Notes: generated from the letters alone by a model not told the origin. A stretch of 64,000 nt of DNA from Enterococcus raffinosus (GCF_018917525.1 NZ_JAHLOS010000001.1:300670-364669), one strand, 5' to 3'. Shown: positions 43,973 to 54,643, counted from the first letter of the stretch. A program made the numbers and translations.

Positions 43973-44427
43973 TAGAATGCCTCGTTTCAATAATAGATAG
44001 AATAGTTTGTAGATTTGAAATATTCTGATAATTATTTGACTATAATACCAAAATATTCTGACAATTCTACTTTCATGAAAAATATTTCATTTCATTTTCA
44101 TCTAGACTCTATAAACTGCTATTGTTAGTTATTTTATAAGTCAAATCAAACGAATTTTGATCAAATAAGCGGTTTAAATTTTTTCGTTAATTAAATCAGA
44201 TAAAAATCTTCATTTTCTAATACTTTACTGTTTTTTCTTTCAATTTTTTCTCAGCTTAGGAAATTTATGAAATCAGAAGTAAAATAACCACAAATGCTGA
44301 CTTTATAGTGTTTTTATAGTGTTTAACAAAAGTAGACTATTGATTTTCAAGCAAGCTAATAGGAAAAAGGGAATCTTATTTGTAACATAATAGAGTAATT
44401 ATTTTATATAGAAAGAGGGAGAGAAGA
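43973..44427. other. AT-rich divergent intergenic region
   Basis: Between the permease and the GlsB-like gene. A perfect tandem pair of TTATAGTGTTT lies at 44303-44324. TTGTAA (44380) and TTTATA (44403) at 17-nt spacing may be the GlsB-like gene promoter. No small gene seen. Confidence 0.45.
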
Positions 44428-44670
44428 ATGAGTTGGTTATGGACATTAATTATTGGTGCATTGATCGGTGTGATCGCTGGAGCAATTACTAAAAAAGGTG
44501 GTTCAATGGGATGGATCGCTAATATCGTTGCTGGTTTAGTAGGTTCTGCAATTGGTCAAGCCTTACTTGGCTCATGGGGCCCTAGCTTAGCAGGTATGGC
44601 ACTGGTTCCTTCTATTATTGGTGCTGTGATTGTTGTTGCAGTGGTTTCATTCTTTATTGGAAGAAAATAG
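44428..44670 (+). CDS. GlsB/YeaQ/YmgE-family stress membrane protein
   Basis: 80 residues, three membrane helices with glycine-rich repeats (LIGVIAGAITKKGGSMGWIANIVAGLVGS). In enterococci this family (GlsB) is associated with general stress. GAGGGAGAG ribosome site. Single gene, followed by a strong terminator. Confidence 0.87.
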   Translation: MSWLWTLIIGALIGVIAGAITKKGGSMGWIANIVAGLVGSAIGQALLGSWGPSLAGMALVPSIIGAVIVVAVVSFFIGRK

Positions 44671-44675
44671 TAACA

Positions 44676-44723
44676 TGAATGCAAAATAAAAAAGCGCTTT
44701 GGCGCTTTTTTATTTTGCATTCA
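44676..44723. terminator. Bidirectional terminator with 22-bp arms
   Basis: 44676-44697 and 44702-44723 are exact reverse complements around loop TTTG. The panE stop codon lies inside. Confidence 0.9.
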
Positions 44724-45651
44724 ACAATTCCTCTTTACCATGGATCAGTTGAGTCAAAAAGGCACAATAGGGCGTATCGATTTGATAGTTCTTGCCTTTT
44801 TGCCAAACGGCACCATTGATATAGTCAATCTCTGTTTTACGATGATTGCGAATCAAGTCCTGATACATTGATGGAAAATGCAATCCTTGTGTTTTGACAT
44901 CATAAGTGGCTTCGATCGCTTGAATGACTTGTGCTTGATTTAGTTCAATTCCTTCAGCTTTAGCGACTGCAGCAAACTCACCGACAATTGTTTCAATGAA
45001 ATTTCTAGCTACACTTAGTGAACCAAACTCAGCGATATTACAATCTAAAATTGTACATAATCCATTCAGGGTACCATTGATACAGGCCTTTTTCCAAATG
45101 GAGTAGCGCACATTATTACTATAGATAGGATTTAGTTTTGCTTTTTGAAAAACTTCCAAGACCTTCAAAGTAAAAGCTTTTCCTTTTGGATCTAAATTTT
45201 CCATTTCGATACTACCTGTTCCGACAAGTTTTGCATGACCAGGACCGGCTAGACCAGCTGTCCAAGTGGTTGTACCGAAAATAATATTTTCTTTTGGCAC
45301 GAATTTTGACAGAGTTTCTTCATGTCCCAAACCATTTAATAGGCAAAAGACGAACGTGCTTTTACCGATGATTGGCTGTATATCCTGAAACATTGCTTCA
45401 AGCTGCATCGATTTGGTTAAAGCAACGACTAAATCAACATTGGCATGATCCTCTACGATTTCTTCGGGTGAATAAATCGGCAGATGAGCAATTACCTCAT
45501 GATCTTCAAATTCTCCGATCAATCCTTTTTCACGTATAGCGTTAATATGATCCGGCCAGCGATCAATTAAAATGACCTCATTGCCAGCTTGATGAAGCAT
45601 CAATCCGATGCGACTCCCCATAGCACCTGCTCCAGCAATTGCGATTTTCAT
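44710..45651 (-). CDS. panE: 2-dehydropantoate 2-reductase (ketopantoate reductase)
   Basis: Reduces ketopantoate with NADPH in pantothenate/CoA synthesis, 313 residues. Rossmann GAGAMGSRIG near residue 7, and IWKKACINGTLNGLC with the catalytic lysine. ATG 45651 gives the family start MKIAIAGAG; the upstream frame is discarded because AAAGGGGAA lies between. No other pantothenate genes are adjacent. Other ketopantoate-like reductases are possible. Confidence 0.85.
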   Translation of the reverse strand: MKIAIAGAGAMGSRIGLMLHQAGNEVILIDRWPDHINAIREKGLIGEFEDHEVIAHLPIYSPEEIVEDHANVDLVVALTKSMQLEAMFQDIQPIIGKSTFVFCLLNGLGHEETLSKFVPKENIIFGTTTWTAGLAGPGHAKLVGTGSIEMENLDPKGKAFTLKVLEVFQKAKLNPIYSNNVRYSIWKKACINGTLNGLCTILDCNIAEFGSLSVARNFIETIVGEFAAVAKAEGIELNQAQVIQAIEATYDVKTQGLHFPSMYQDLIRNHRKTEIDYINGAVWQKGKNYQIDTPYCAFLTQLIHGKEELLNAK

Positions 45652-45771
45652 ATCTATAATTCCCCTTTCAAGTTCCATTGACTAGTATACATAAAAAGTC
45701 GTAAAAAGACGGATTAGGCGCTCAATTACGAAATGATATTTCATCAATATAAAATTAATTGTGAAATAGTG

Positions 45772-45800
45772 TTGCATTTTATATTGTTAGCGTTTATAAT
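45772..45800 (+). promoter_or_regulatory. Promoter of mupG-murQ-murP
   Basis: TTGCAT, exactly 17 nt, TATAAT (45795-45800). Another dyad GAAATgatATTTC lies upstream at 45730-45742. Confidence 0.7.
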
Positions 45801-45813
45801 CACTTCATAAAGT

Positions 45814-45827
45814 TGAAATGGTTTTCA
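45814..45827 (+). promoter_or_regulatory. Candidate cre (CcpA) site
   Basis: TGAAATGGTTTTCA differs by one base from the consensus TGAAANCGNTTTCA and starts about 7 bases after the predicted transcription start, where bound CcpA would block the operon. Confidence 0.55.
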
Positions 45828-45917
45828 CAGGGAGTGATGATTTTAGAATCTCCTGTAAAACAAGACTGTAAGACAACTTAAGAAACAGATATTTTCCTAG
45901 CCAAAAGGAGGAAGCTG

Positions 45918-46976
45918 ATGTTTGGATTTTCAATTTTCTTAAATGAAGGATTAACAAGGGATACAACACAGTATATAAAGGAAATGGCAGAATACGGTTT
46001 TTCTGGTATTTTCACGTCCTTGCATATCCCGGAAGATGATGCATCGCAATACCGTAAGCGCTTGACTGATTTAGGATCTATCGCCAAAACCTATCAATTA
46101 GAGTTGATGGTTGATATCTCTGGTGAAGCGTTGGATCGCGCAGGTTTTTCCTTTAAGCATTTGAGAGAGCTTAAAGAAATTGGTGTGACAGGATTACGAA
46201 TGGATTATCACATTAGTAATCAACAGATTGCTGAATTGTCTCAAGAAATGACCATTGCATTGAATGCTTCGACGATTACTGAGATAGATATCCAAGAATT
46301 ACGTGAAGCAAATGCGGACTTTGATCATCTAGAAGCTTGGCACAACTATTATCCAAGACCTGAAACCGCTTTAGATAAGGATTGGTATCACGAGAAAAAC
46401 CAATGGTTGAAGGCTCATGGATTTACAATTCAAGGGTTTGTTCCAGGTGATGAAAGGCTGCGCGGTCCATTATATCGAGGACTCCCAACTCTGGAAGAGC
46501 ATCGCGGAATGCATCCTATAGCGGCAGCTTTAGATTTGTCCAACGATACTGATAAGGTTTATATCGGTGACAGTGGTTTATCAAGAGCAGTCTTAAGTCA
46601 ATTTTCTTTCTATATAAAAGAAGAAACGCTAAAACTAAGAGTGAAAGCATTTGATAACCAAATTAAGTATGTTTTAGGTGCACACATCAATCGTCAAGAT
46701 GAAGCACGAGATGTCATTCGCAGTGCTGAAGCTCGATTCAAAAAAATCCCGAATGTCGAGCCGCTATCGGTTAGGAAACGGGATGTTGGTGCTGTAACGA
46801 TTGATAATGCTAAGTATTTGCGCTACATGGGGGAAATTCAAATTGTGAAGCGAGCACTGCCTGCCGATGAGAAAGTAAACGTTGTAGGACAGGTGATCGC
46901 TGAGGATCAGGCTTTAATCAATCATATTAAAGCAGGACAGAAATTTTATATAGAGAGTGTGGAAAAGAATGATTAA
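45918..46976 (+). CDS. mupG: 6-phospho-N-acetylmuramidase MupG
   Basis: 352 residues, DUF871 family. It splits MurNAc-6-P-GlcNAc to MurNAc-6-P plus GlcNAc in cell-wall recycling, as known in Staphylococcus aureus. TIM-barrel-like N-terminus ([22 protein letters not shown]) and a C-terminal domain with cyclophilin-like HRGMHP and IGDSGLS regions. AGGAGG ribosome site. First in the mupG-murQ-murP operon; murQ starts 8 bp before its end. Confidence 0.9.
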   Translation: MFGFSIFLNEGLTRDTTQYIKEMAEYGFSGIFTSLHIPEDDASQYRKRLTDLGSIAKTYQLELMVDISGEALDRAGFSFKHLRELKEIGVTGLRMDYHISNQQIAELSQEMTIALNASTITEIDIQELREANADFDHLEAWHNYYPRPETALDKDWYHEKNQWLKAHGFTIQGFVPGDERLRGPLYRGLPTLEEHRGMHPIAAALDLSNDTDKVYIGDSGLSRAVLSQFSFYIKEETLKLRVKAFDNQIKYVLGAHINRQDEARDVIRSAEARFKKIPNVEPLSVRKRDVGAVTIDNAKYLRYMGEIQIVKRALPADEKVNVVGQVIAEDQALINHIKAGQKFYIESVEKND

Positions 46977-47859
46977 TTTAGAAAACTTAACAACAGAACG
47001 ACGTAATGAAACAACTTTTGGTTTAGATGAAATGAGTGTGGCAGAAGCCGTGCAATTGATGAATCAGGAAGATCATAATGTACCAGATGCAGTAGCAGAA
47101 CAATTACCACAAATTGAAAAAGTAATTGAAGCAACAATCACCGCCTTCAAAAAGGATGGCCGTTTAATTTACATGGGCGCAGGAACCAGCGGACGTTTAG
47201 GCGTTTTGGATGCGGCAGAATGTGTACCAACTTTCGGTGTTGAGGCAGAAATGGTCGTTGGCTTGATCGCAGGTGGGGAACAGGCTATGACAGTAGCTGT
47301 TGAAGGAGCAGAAGACGACGCAGACTTAGGTGCACAGGATTTAAAAGATTTGCATTTGACTGAAAATGACATGGTTATCGGAATCGCTGCCAGCGGCCGG
47401 ACACCTTATGTCATCGGCGGATTAGATTATGCTCGTTCAATCGGAGCTGCCACTGGAACAATTTCCTGTAATAAAGGTGCTGAGATCAGTAAACATGCGG
47501 ATCTGCCAATTGAGGTCGATTGCGGACCAGAGTTCTTAACAGGCTCTACTCGTTTGAAATCAGGAACAGCACAAAAATTAATCTTGAACATGATTTCAAC
47601 CATTAGCATGATTGGAATTGGTAAGGTCTATAACAACTTAATGGTAGACGTGAAGCCAACTAATGAAAAATTAGTCGAACGTTCAAAACGGATTATCATG
47701 CAAGCAACGGAGGCTGACTATGAAACGGCAGCACATTATTTTGCAGAAGCCGAACAAAATGTAAAATTAGCGATCGTGATGATTTTGACAGATAGTTCTA
47801 AAGAAGAAGCCGCTGAGAAACTAATCCGAGCTGACGGATTTGTTAAAAAGACAATTTAG
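46969..47859 (+). CDS. murQ: N-acetylmuramic acid 6-phosphate etherase
   Basis: Removes D-lactate from MurNAc-6-P to give GlcNAc-6-P. 296 residues with a SIS domain: [22 protein letters not shown] and [18 protein letters not shown] 46969 ([10 protein letters not shown]) follows GTGGAAAAG. Between mupG and the PTS murP, so the pathway import, hydrolysis, etherase is in one operon. Confidence 0.95.
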   Translation: MINLENLTTERRNETTFGLDEMSVAEAVQLMNQEDHNVPDAVAEQLPQIEKVIEATITAFKKDGRLIYMGAGTSGRLGVLDAAECVPTFGVEAEMVVGLIAGGEQAMTVAVEGAEDDADLGAQDLKDLHLTENDMVIGIAASGRTPYVIGGLDYARSIGAATGTISCNKGAEISKHADLPIEVDCGPEFLTGSTRLKSGTAQKLILNMISTISMIGIGKVYNNLMVDVKPTNEKLVERSKRIIMQATEADYETAAHYFAEAEQNVKLAIVMILTDSSKEEAAEKLIRADGFVKKTI

Positions 47860-47871
47860 GAGGGAAGAACA

Positions 47872-49824
47872 ATGGCGAAAGATGAATTAACCTTGAACCA
47901 AATTGCTAAAAAAATATATGCTGGTGCAGGCGGAATGGAGAATGTCCAAAGTGTCGTTCATTGCATGACTCGCGTGCGGATGAGCGTTCGTGATGATAGT
48001 AAGGTCGATCAGGCTAAATTGAAGAATATTCCAGGTGTCTTAGGTGTGGTTGATGATGAGCAGTTACAAGTCATCATCGGTCCAGGAAAAGTCAATAAGG
48101 TCGCAAAAGAAATGGTCGATATGGCCGGTGTCGGACTTGGTGAGGAAATCCCTCAAGGCTCTGGTAAAGATAAAGTCAATGCAAAGGCAGCAGAAATGAA
48201 GGCGGCACAAAAAGCCAAGCAAAAGAACTCTCCCTTCAAAGCAGTTTTAAAAGATATTTCTAACATTTTCGTTCCGATGATTCCAGCGTTTGTGGGGTCA
48301 GGTTTAGTTGCAGGGATTGCAGCGATTTTGACGAACTTAGTAACTGCCGGAACTATTGATGCAGCGAATTGGCAACAAATTATTGATGTCATGAACATAC
48401 TGAAAAACGGAATGTTTACTTATCTAGTTATTTTCACAGGTGTAAATTCTGCACAAGTCTTCGGTGCGAACCCAACACTGGGTGGAGTTATCGGAGCTGT
48501 CGTATTGTTAACAGGGATGAATCCTGAAGCGCCGATCAAGAACTTGTTTACAGGTGATGCTTTAGCCGCTGGACAAGGTGGAATTATCGGTGTAATCTTT
48601 GCCGTTTGGTTGTTATCGATTGTTGAGAAGCAATTGCACAAAATTATTCCTGATGCGGTGGATATTATCATAACGCCAATGCTTTCCTTACTCGTGATCG
48701 GTCTATTAGAAATTTTCTTGATCATGCCTTTAGCAGGATTCATTTCTAATGGTATGGTAGGCGGAATCAACTGGGTGCTATCAGTCGGTGGAGCATTTTC
48801 TGGTTTTGTCTTAGGTGCATTGTTCTTGCCAATGGTTATGTTTGGCTTGCATCAGATTCTTACGCCGATCCATATTCAAATGATCGGTGAAACTGGTAAA
48901 ACATTATTGTTACCGATCTTAGCTATGGCTGGGGCAGGACAAGTCGGTGCAGCTTTTGCTCTGTGGATGAAACTACGCAAGGACAAAGAATTAACTGAAA
49001 TGATCAAGGGTGCTTTACCCGTTGGGATTTTAGGTATTGGAGAACCATTAATTTATGGGGTAACGTTGCCGTTAGGGCGTCCCTTCATTACTGCTTGTAT
49101 CGGTGGAGGAATTGGTGGTGGTGTCTTAGGGGCGCTTGGAGGAATCGGTGCAATTGCAATCGGACCTTCGGGTGTCGCGTTGATCCCATTGATCGCGAAT
49201 GGTCGCTGGTGGGGGTATGTTCTAGGTTTGTTAGCGGCTTATGCTGGTGGTTTCGTAGCAACTTATTTCTTCGGTATTCCTAAAGATAAGCTGGCTGAGC
49301 AAAAGCTAGCAGAAACAACAGTTGTTGAAGCAAATGAATTAGCTGATACACCTGTAGTTGCTCATACTACAAACATTTTTACAGCAGTAGCACAAGGTTC
49401 GGTACATCCATTAGAAGAGGCGGCAGATCCTGTTTTTGCTCAAAAAATGATGGGAGAAGGCTATTTTGTTGAGCCAACGGATGGTGCGATCTTCTCGCCT
49501 GTTGCCGGAAAAGTTTCAACAATTTTCCCAACAAAACACGCAATCGGTATCACGACAGACAGCGGATTAGAGGTCTTGCTACACATGGGCATCAATACGG
49601 TTGAATTAGATGGAAAACCATTTGAAGTGTTGACAAAAGAGGGGCAAACAGTTACGCCTGAAACACAGATCGCTTCTGTTGATTTGGCCGAAATCAAACA
49701 AGCTGGAAAAGGTACATCAATGATGGTATTGATTACAAATATGAATGATGTTGCAACCCATGTCTTAGAAAAAACTGGTGCTGTCCATGCCTCAGAAGAA
49801 GTTTTTAAAGCAACAACAATATAG
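47872..49824 (+). CDS. murP: MurNAc PTS permease EIIBCA
   Basis: 650-residue phosphotransferase permease importing MurNAc or MurNAc-GlcNAc. Order: EIIB (Cys31 in HCMTRVR), EIIC with about ten membrane segments (residues 115-470), and a C-terminal EIIA-Glc domain with phospho-His571 ([11 protein letters not shown]). The E. coli MurP lacks EIIA; here it is fused, so no separate EIIA is needed. AGGAGG site. Followed by a terminator. Confidence 0.92.
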   Translation: MAKDELTLNQIAKKIYAGAGGMENVQSVVHCMTRVRMSVRDDSKVDQAKLKNIPGVLGVVDDEQLQVIIGPGKVNKVAKEMVDMAGVGLGEEIPQGSGKDKVNAKAAEMKAAQKAKQKNSPFKAVLKDISNIFVPMIPAFVGSGLVAGIAAILTNLVTAGTIDAANWQQIIDVMNILKNGMFTYLVIFTGVNSAQVFGANPTLGGVIGAVVLLTGMNPEAPIKNLFTGDALAAGQGGIIGVIFAVWLLSIVEKQLHKIIPDAVDIIITPMLSLLVIGLLEIFLIMPLAGFISNGMVGGINWVLSVGGAFSGFVLGALFLPMVMFGLHQILTPIHIQMIGETGKTLLLPILAMAGAGQVGAAFALWMKLRKDKELTEMIKGALPVGILGIGEPLIYGVTLPLGRPFITACIGGGIGGGVLGALGGIGAIAIGPSGVALIPLIANGRWWGYVLGLLAAYAGGFVATYFFGIPKDKLAEQKLAETTVVEANELADTPVVAHTTNIFTAVAQGSVHPLEEAADPVFAQKMMGEGYFVEPTDGAIFSPVAGKVSTIFPTKHAIGITTDSGLEVLLHMGINTVELDGKPFEVLTKEGQTVTPETQIASVDLAEIKQAGKGTSMMVLITNMNDVATHVLEKTGAVHASEEVFKATTI

Positions 49825-49828
49825 TCAT

Positions 49829-49861
49829 AAAAAAGCGATGCTGTTTCGGCATCGCTTTTTT
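49829..49861 (+). terminator. Intrinsic terminator after murP
   Basis: AAAAAAGCGATGC/GGCATCGCTTTTTT. Confidence 0.9.
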
Positions 49862-49935
49862 GTAGAAAACTGACACCGGTTGTCGCATTAGTTATGCTAC
49901 ACTTTTCTCAAAGACGAAGAAGGGGTGTTTCGCCT

Positions 49936-50253
49936 ATGAAGGAACCAGGGATTAACTATCAATTTTCAGCAAAGGTCTGTCATCATTCTTCTTCACCAGA
50001 GATGCCTGGCTGGATGCTAGTTTTACTCCCAAAGAAACTTTCCTTTGAGATTAGAAAGCTGTTCAAGGAGTTAGAGGAGGGCTGGGGACGCATGAAAGTG
50101 ATAGCTCAAATCGGAAAAAGTGAATGGCGAACGGCTATCTGGTTTGATACCAAACAAGGAACTTATTTACTTCCAATCAAGGCAGAGATCAGAAAAAAAG
50201 AACAGATCGTAAAAGATCAGGTCGTAAATATTGTGATTATGATAAATATCTAA
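49936..50253 (+). CDS. DUF1905 domain protein
   Basis: 105 residues. GWMLVLLPKKLSFEIRKLF, EEGWGRMKVIAQIGKSEWR and KQGTYLLPIKAEIRKKE match the DUF1905 pattern. Structural family with no firm function. ATG 49936 is chosen; AGAAGGGGTG lies about 11 nt upstream. Single gene with its own terminator. Confidence 0.82.
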   Translation: MKEPGINYQFSAKVCHHSSSPEMPGWMLVLLPKKLSFEIRKLFKELEEGWGRMKVIAQIGKSEWRTAIWFDTKQGTYLLPIKAEIRKKEQIVKDQVVNIVIMINI

Positions 50254-50524
50254 ACAAAAGCGAGGAAGAATATGATTTCTTCCTCTTTATTTTTATCCTT
50301 AAGTAGTCACATGAATTTTAAACAACATACTTTTAGGATATTATGAATTTTTTCACAATTAGTGATACTCATTCGGTGTTTTTTGTGCTATTCTCTAGAA
50401 TAAGAATTTTAAAGAAATGTGAACAGCTGGTTAAGAGAAAGTGAGAAAAATAGCTCAGCTAGGACTCATCTTAACTTGAAGCGATGTTCGGTGGAATTGT
50501 AGTAAAACAAGGAGTATTTATACG
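50254..50524 (+). other. Leader region of the methionine synthase genes
   Basis: After a terminator for DUF1905, an imperfect extended stem GTTAAGA-gaaa-GTGAG...CTCAT-CTTAAC is seen at 50430-50476. It does not match the SAM-I, SMK, T-box or cobalamin riboswitch consensus that I know. It may be a regulatory RNA. Confidence 0.4.
50259..50293 (+). terminator. Intrinsic terminator after DUF1905 gene
   Basis: GAGGAAGAA-tatga-TTTCTTCCTC and a T-rich tail. Confidence 0.75.
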
Positions 50525-51199
50525 ATGGAGATAGTTTTGGATAAAAAAGAAATATTGCGTTATCTCGGTTATCGAAGCAAGCAAGAATTAACCACTGAAA
50601 TGGATGTTCAAATTCTACAATTAATGGAGGAAATCAAACATGTTGCTGTTCCTCGCTATACGTTTCTAATTTTTCCTTGTCGTAGCAATGAAACAGAAAA
50701 AAGCATTCAAGTAGTGGGAACGGACTTGATTTTAGAAGGTAAAGCCATATACAATCATCTGAAGAATGCTAATAAGGTGGCCTTATTGGCGGCAACTTTA
50801 GGAATTGAAGTGGAACGGCAAATTCGTAAATATGAATTGACAGATATGAGCAAGGCCTTAATTTTAGATGCCTGTTGTGTGGAATACATTGAAAAAATTT
50901 GTGATTTAGCAGAGTGTGAAATTGAAAAAGAAGTGATTAATGAGCACTTAGTTTTAAATCGTCGGTTTAGTCCCGGCTATGGAGATCTATCAATCGAGAC
51001 ACAAGCGAAATTTTTAGCGGTTACAGATGCGACAAAACGTGTAGGCATCAATTTGAGCGACAGCTTCTTGATGATTCCTCGCAAATCAGTTACTGCAATC
51101 ATTGGTCTGTTTACTGATGGAAAATTAGCTCGTCCGCGACGAAAAAAAATTGCTTGCGGCGATTGTTCAATGAATAAAAATTGTGAATATCGAAGGTGA
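50525..51199 (+). CDS. Methionine synthase reactivation-domain protein
   Basis: 224 residues. Carries the AdoMet-binding activation domain of B12-dependent methionine synthase as a separate protein; RFSPGYGDLSIETQ has the RxxxGYGD SAM-binding motif. A late cysteine cluster CGDCSMNKNC is unusual. It lies directly before the MetH core, which lacks this domain, so the two very likely work together to reactivate oxidised cobalamin. Confidence 0.88.
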   Translation: MEIVLDKKEILRYLGYRSKQELTTEMDVQILQLMEEIKHVAVPRYTFLIFPCRSNETEKSIQVVGTDLILEGKAIYNHLKNANKVALLAATLGIEVERQIRKYELTDMSKALILDACCVEYIEKICDLAECEIEKEVINEHLVLNRRFSPGYGDLSIETQAKFLAVTDATKRVGINLSDSFLMIPRKSVTAIIGLFTDGKLARPRRKKIACGDCSMNKNCEYRR

Positions 51200-51203
51200 A
51201 AAA

Positions 51204-53579
51204 ATGACAATTATCGAAGATTTGACTGAAAACAGATTGCTTTTTGATGGTGCGATGGGAACCATGCTGCAAAAAATGGGTCTGCCAGTGGGAATGGAGC
51301 CTGAATATTTCAATTTGAGCCATCCTGAAACGATTACGCAGATTCACCAAGAATACGTGGCAGCCGGAGCGGATGTTATTACCGCCAATACATTTCAAGC
51401 GAATCAAGTAAAATTGAAACAAACAGAGTTGCCAGAGATCATCGAAGCGGCGATCAACCTAGCAAGAGCGGCTCAGCCGAAATACGTTGCTTATGATATG
51501 GGCCCCATAGGCCAATTGATGGCACCCATGGGAACTTTAAGTTTTGACCAAGCGTATGAAATGTTTCGAGAACAGGCTGTGTTGGCAGAAAAGGCCGGAG
51601 CTGATCTAGTAGTAATTGAGACAATGTCGGATTTATTGGAGACAAAGGCGGCAATTTTAGCAATCAAAGAAAATACCTCATTGCCGATTTTTTGCACGAT
51701 GACATTTCAGGAAGATGGTCGAACTTTTGTCGGTACAGACCCCTTAACAGCGGTTTTGACCTTGCAGTCATTAGGGATTGATGCGGTTGGAGTAAACTGT
51801 TCTTTAGGTCCAAATGAACTATTGCCAATCGTGGATGAAATCTTAACCTATGCCAACATACCAGTGATGGTTCAAGCAAATGCTGGCTTGCCAGAAATGA
51901 AAGATGGTCAAACCTTTTATCCGTTGACGGTGGACGATTATGGTTTAGCTATTGAGAAAATGCTCAAAAGCGGTGTTCGCATCGTAGGCGGTTGCTGCGG
52001 AACAAATCCGGAGTTTATTCAGAAAATTCGCCAACTGATTGATGAGATCCCTCCGGTTGCTTTGACTCCGCAAAAAGTTACGGCCGTTACCTCTGGGAGT
52101 CAAACGATTGTTTTAAATGAAGGATTGCATTTAATTGGCGAACGAATCAATCCTACTGGGAAAAAACGTCTGAAAGAAGCGCTGAGGAAAAAAGATATAA
52201 GCTATATTTTGAAGGAAGGCTTGAAGCAAATTGAGGCTGGAGCGGATATTTTGGATATCAATGTCGGTTTGCCGGAAATTGATGAAGCTGAGATGATGCA
52301 AAAAGTTGTTCAAGAGCTGCAAGGAATTGTCACAGCTCCTTTACAAATTGACAGCTCCAGTATCACAGCGATTGAGGCCGGAGCTCGTTACTATAATGGT
52401 AGACCATTGATCAATTCAGTAAACGGAAAAGAAGAAAGTATGCGGGAAATATTCCCGATTGCTAAAAAATATGGAGCAGTGGTTTTAGGGTTAGCGTTAG
52501 ACGAAACGGGGATTCCTGATACGGCTGAAAAACGGTTGGCAGTAGCTGAAAAAATTGTTGAAACTGCTGCTAGTTATGGGATTGCCAAAGAAGATGTCAT
52601 GATTGATCCGTTAGTGCTAACGGCATCCGCTCAACAAGAACAGGTACAGGTGACCTTAGATACAATCAAGCTGGTTCGGGAAAAATTGGGTGTATTGACT
52701 GTTGCTGGGTTAAGCAATGTTTCTTTTGGTCTGCCGAATCGGGAAAGTCTGAATGGGGTGTTTTTGGCGGCAGCCGTGGGGGCTGGACTTAATGCGCCGA
52801 TTGTTAATCCCCTCTCAGATATTCTGATGCAAGTGGTGCAGGCATTAAAAGTCATTAATAACCAAGATCAGGATGCGATGGAGTATATTGCTAATAACCA
52901 ACAAGTAATAGATCAGACAGCTTCTCTGGTTACGAGCGATCAAAAAAATACTGATGACTTGAAAACGTTGATTCTAAAAGGGCAAAAGGATGAAACGCCA
53001 ACTTTAACAAAACGCTTATTAGAAACGAAAACCCCTCTGGAAATCGTTAATGATTATTTCATTCCTGCGTTAGATGAGGTAGGTTCAAAATTTGAAAAAG
53101 GTCTCCTGTTTTTGCCTCAACTGATGCAATCAGCTGAAGCGGTTCAGCGGTCACAAGAAGTATTAAAGCAGTATTTTGAGGCTAACGGACAGGAAACAGA
53201 ATATAAAGGAAGAATTCTGTTAGCGACTGTACAGGGGGATATTCATGATATTGGTAAAAATATTGTGAAGATGGTGTTGGAAAATTATGGCTTTGAGGTA
53301 ATTGATTTAGGAAAAGATGTACCGATTTCTATGGTGGTTGAGACACTCAAAGAAGAAAAGATTCAGTTGGCTGGCTTAAGTGCTTTGATGACAACGACGG
53401 TCCAAAACATGAAGAGCACGATTCAAGCCGCTAGAGAAGCAGGTTTAGATACAAAATTCATGGTGGGCGGAGCGGTGCTAAATGAAGAATACCGAGAATT
53501 TGTTGGTGCAGATTATTACGCTAAAGATGCTTTAAATAGTGTCACGATTGCGCAAGAATTCTTCCAAGACAAAAAATAA
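51204..53579 (+). CDS. metH: B12-dependent methionine synthase core (homocysteine, folate and cobalamin modules)
   Basis: 791 residues, ending without the activation domain. Homocysteine S-methyltransferase domain (about 1-290; zinc Cys in GVNCSLG and GGCCGTN), folate-binding domain (about 300-560; LIGERINPTG), helical cap and cobalamin domain (from about 580; DIHDIGKN, His681 lower ligand). ATG 51204 with AAGGTGA upstream. In operon with the reactivation protein. No MetF or metE is adjacent. Methyl transfer from methyltetrahydrofolate to homocysteine. A strong terminator follows. Confidence 0.92.
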   Translation: MTIIEDLTENRLLFDGAMGTMLQKMGLPVGMEPEYFNLSHPETITQIHQEYVAAGADVITANTFQANQVKLKQTELPEIIEAAINLARAAQPKYVAYDMGPIGQLMAPMGTLSFDQAYEMFREQAVLAEKAGADLVVIETMSDLLETKAAILAIKENTSLPIFCTMTFQEDGRTFVGTDPLTAVLTLQSLGIDAVGVNCSLGPNELLPIVDEILTYANIPVMVQANAGLPEMKDGQTFYPLTVDDYGLAIEKMLKSGVRIVGGCCGTNPEFIQKIRQLIDEIPPVALTPQKVTAVTSGSQTIVLNEGLHLIGERINPTGKKRLKEALRKKDISYILKEGLKQIEAGADILDINVGLPEIDEAEMMQKVVQELQGIVTAPLQIDSSSITAIEAGARYYNGRPLINSVNGKEESMREIFPIAKKYGAVVLGLALDETGIPDTAEKRLAVAEKIVETAASYGIAKEDVMIDPLVLTASAQQEQVQVTLDTIKLVREKLGVLTVAGLSNVSFGLPNRESLNGVFLAAAVGAGLNAPIVNPLSDILMQVVQALKVINNQDQDAMEYIANNQQVIDQTASLVTSDQKNTDDLKTLILKGQKDETPTLTKRLLETKTPLEIVNDYFIPALDEVGSKFEKGLLFLPQLMQSAEAVQRSQEVLKQYFEANGQETEYKGRILLATVQGDIHDIGKNIVKMVLENYGFEVIDLGKDVPISMVVETLKEEKIQLAGLSALMTTTVQNMKSTIQAAREAGLDTKFMVGGAVLNEEYREFVGADYYAKDALNSVTIAQEFFQDKK

Positions 53580-53582
53580 AAC

Positions 53583-53628
53583 AGCCGAGTAAAATGGATG
53601 ATTTCTAGACATTTTACTCGGCTTTTCT
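53583..53628 (+). terminator. Intrinsic terminator after metH
   Basis: 14-bp stem AGCCGAGTAAAATG / CATTTTACTCGGCT. Confidence 0.88.
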
Positions 53629-53650
53629 ATTTTATAATGACTTCCTGCGG

Positions 53651-54502
53651 CTAAAAATATTTTTTTCGATATTCTTGGACGACCGCTCGTGTCGAATAAA
53701 TTTTTTCAGCATTTTCTTTGTTGCGGCTGATATAGACATAGAACAATAAATCGATCGTAATGAACTGAGCCAAGATCGAATCTGTTGCGGCGCTACGGTA
53801 AGTTGCTTCGGTCGGACGTGAAGTTTGAAGACAAACGTTTGAAAGCTTGGCCAATGGATTTTGTCCGAACTGGGTCAGGGTAATGATTGGGATACCTAAG
53901 TCTTTGGCTGTTTCCGCTAAAGCGATCAGTTCGGAGGTCAATCCAGAATTTGAGACTAGCCAAATGACCGCTTCTTTTTGATGCAGGACTAGCTGCGGCA
54001 AAATGGTGTTGTAATCTTGTTCGCTAATAACATTCTTCCCTAAACGGCTCCATTTTTGAACAATGTCAGTTGCTGCTAAACTAGAGGCGCCAATTCCTAA
54101 AACATAACAAAATTCTTTTTCTTCCAATAGTTTGCAGGCCTCGAGAAAAACCTCTTCGTTGAACAAAGCTGTTGTCTCGTCAATGGTGAAGCGAGCGTTG
54201 CTGGCTAATTTGTTTTTTAAACTGTGAAATGATTCGTCGTGACCGACATCACTGTAGGTATTATTGCTGCGCTCCTGCATTGTTTCGGCAGAAAGCTCTA
54301 TTTTAAAATCCGTTAGGCTATTGTAGCCCATCTTTTTTGAAAAACGAACAACCGTTGGTGCGCTTGCTCCAGAGGCTTCCGCAATTTCGTTGGCGGTCAT
54401 ACCTGAAGCTTTTTCACTATTGTCACGAATGAATTGATAGATTTTTTTTTCAGCTGCAGACATTTCCTTCTGCATGCTTTTCATATGAGAAAGAACGCTC
54501 AT
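53651..54502 (-). CDS. RpiR-family regulator with SIS domain
   Basis: 283 residues: HTH (residues 1-77, TANEIAEASGASAPTVVRFSKKMGY) and phosphosugar-binding SIS domain (LGIGASSLAATDIVQKWSRLGK). RpiR/MurR regulators sense sugar phosphates; with mupG-murQ-murP 4 kb away, regulation of MurNAc recycling is plausible but unproven, as metH lies between. Start ATG 54502 with AAAGGAG. Confidence 0.85.
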   Translation of the reverse strand: MSVLSHMKSMQKEMSAAEKKIYQFIRDNSEKASGMTANEIAEASGASAPTVVRFSKKMGYNSLTDFKIELSAETMQERSNNTYSDVGHDESFHSLKNKLASNARFTIDETTALFNEEVFLEACKLLEEKEFCYVLGIGASSLAATDIVQKWSRLGKNVISEQDYNTILPQLVLHQKEAVIWLVSNSGLTSELIALAETAKDLGIPIITLTQFGQNPLAKLSNVCLQTSRPTEATYRSAATDSILAQFITIDLLFYVYISRNKENAEKIYSTRAVVQEYRKKYF

Positions 54503-54643
54503 AATGGACTCCTTTTAAACTTTTTTTCTATTATACCATTTTCCAAATAAATTTATTTTTTCTATAGAACGACAGATCCGTCTTTCTTTTTTCTTGAAAA
54601 GTCGTATGATAATAAATGAATCTTTTCTAAAGGAGTTTACTAG

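Noticed and set aside
50400..50524. SAM, SMK, T-box or cobalamin riboswitch for the methionine genes
   Set aside because: None of the core consensus blocks is present; kept only as an unclassified leader.
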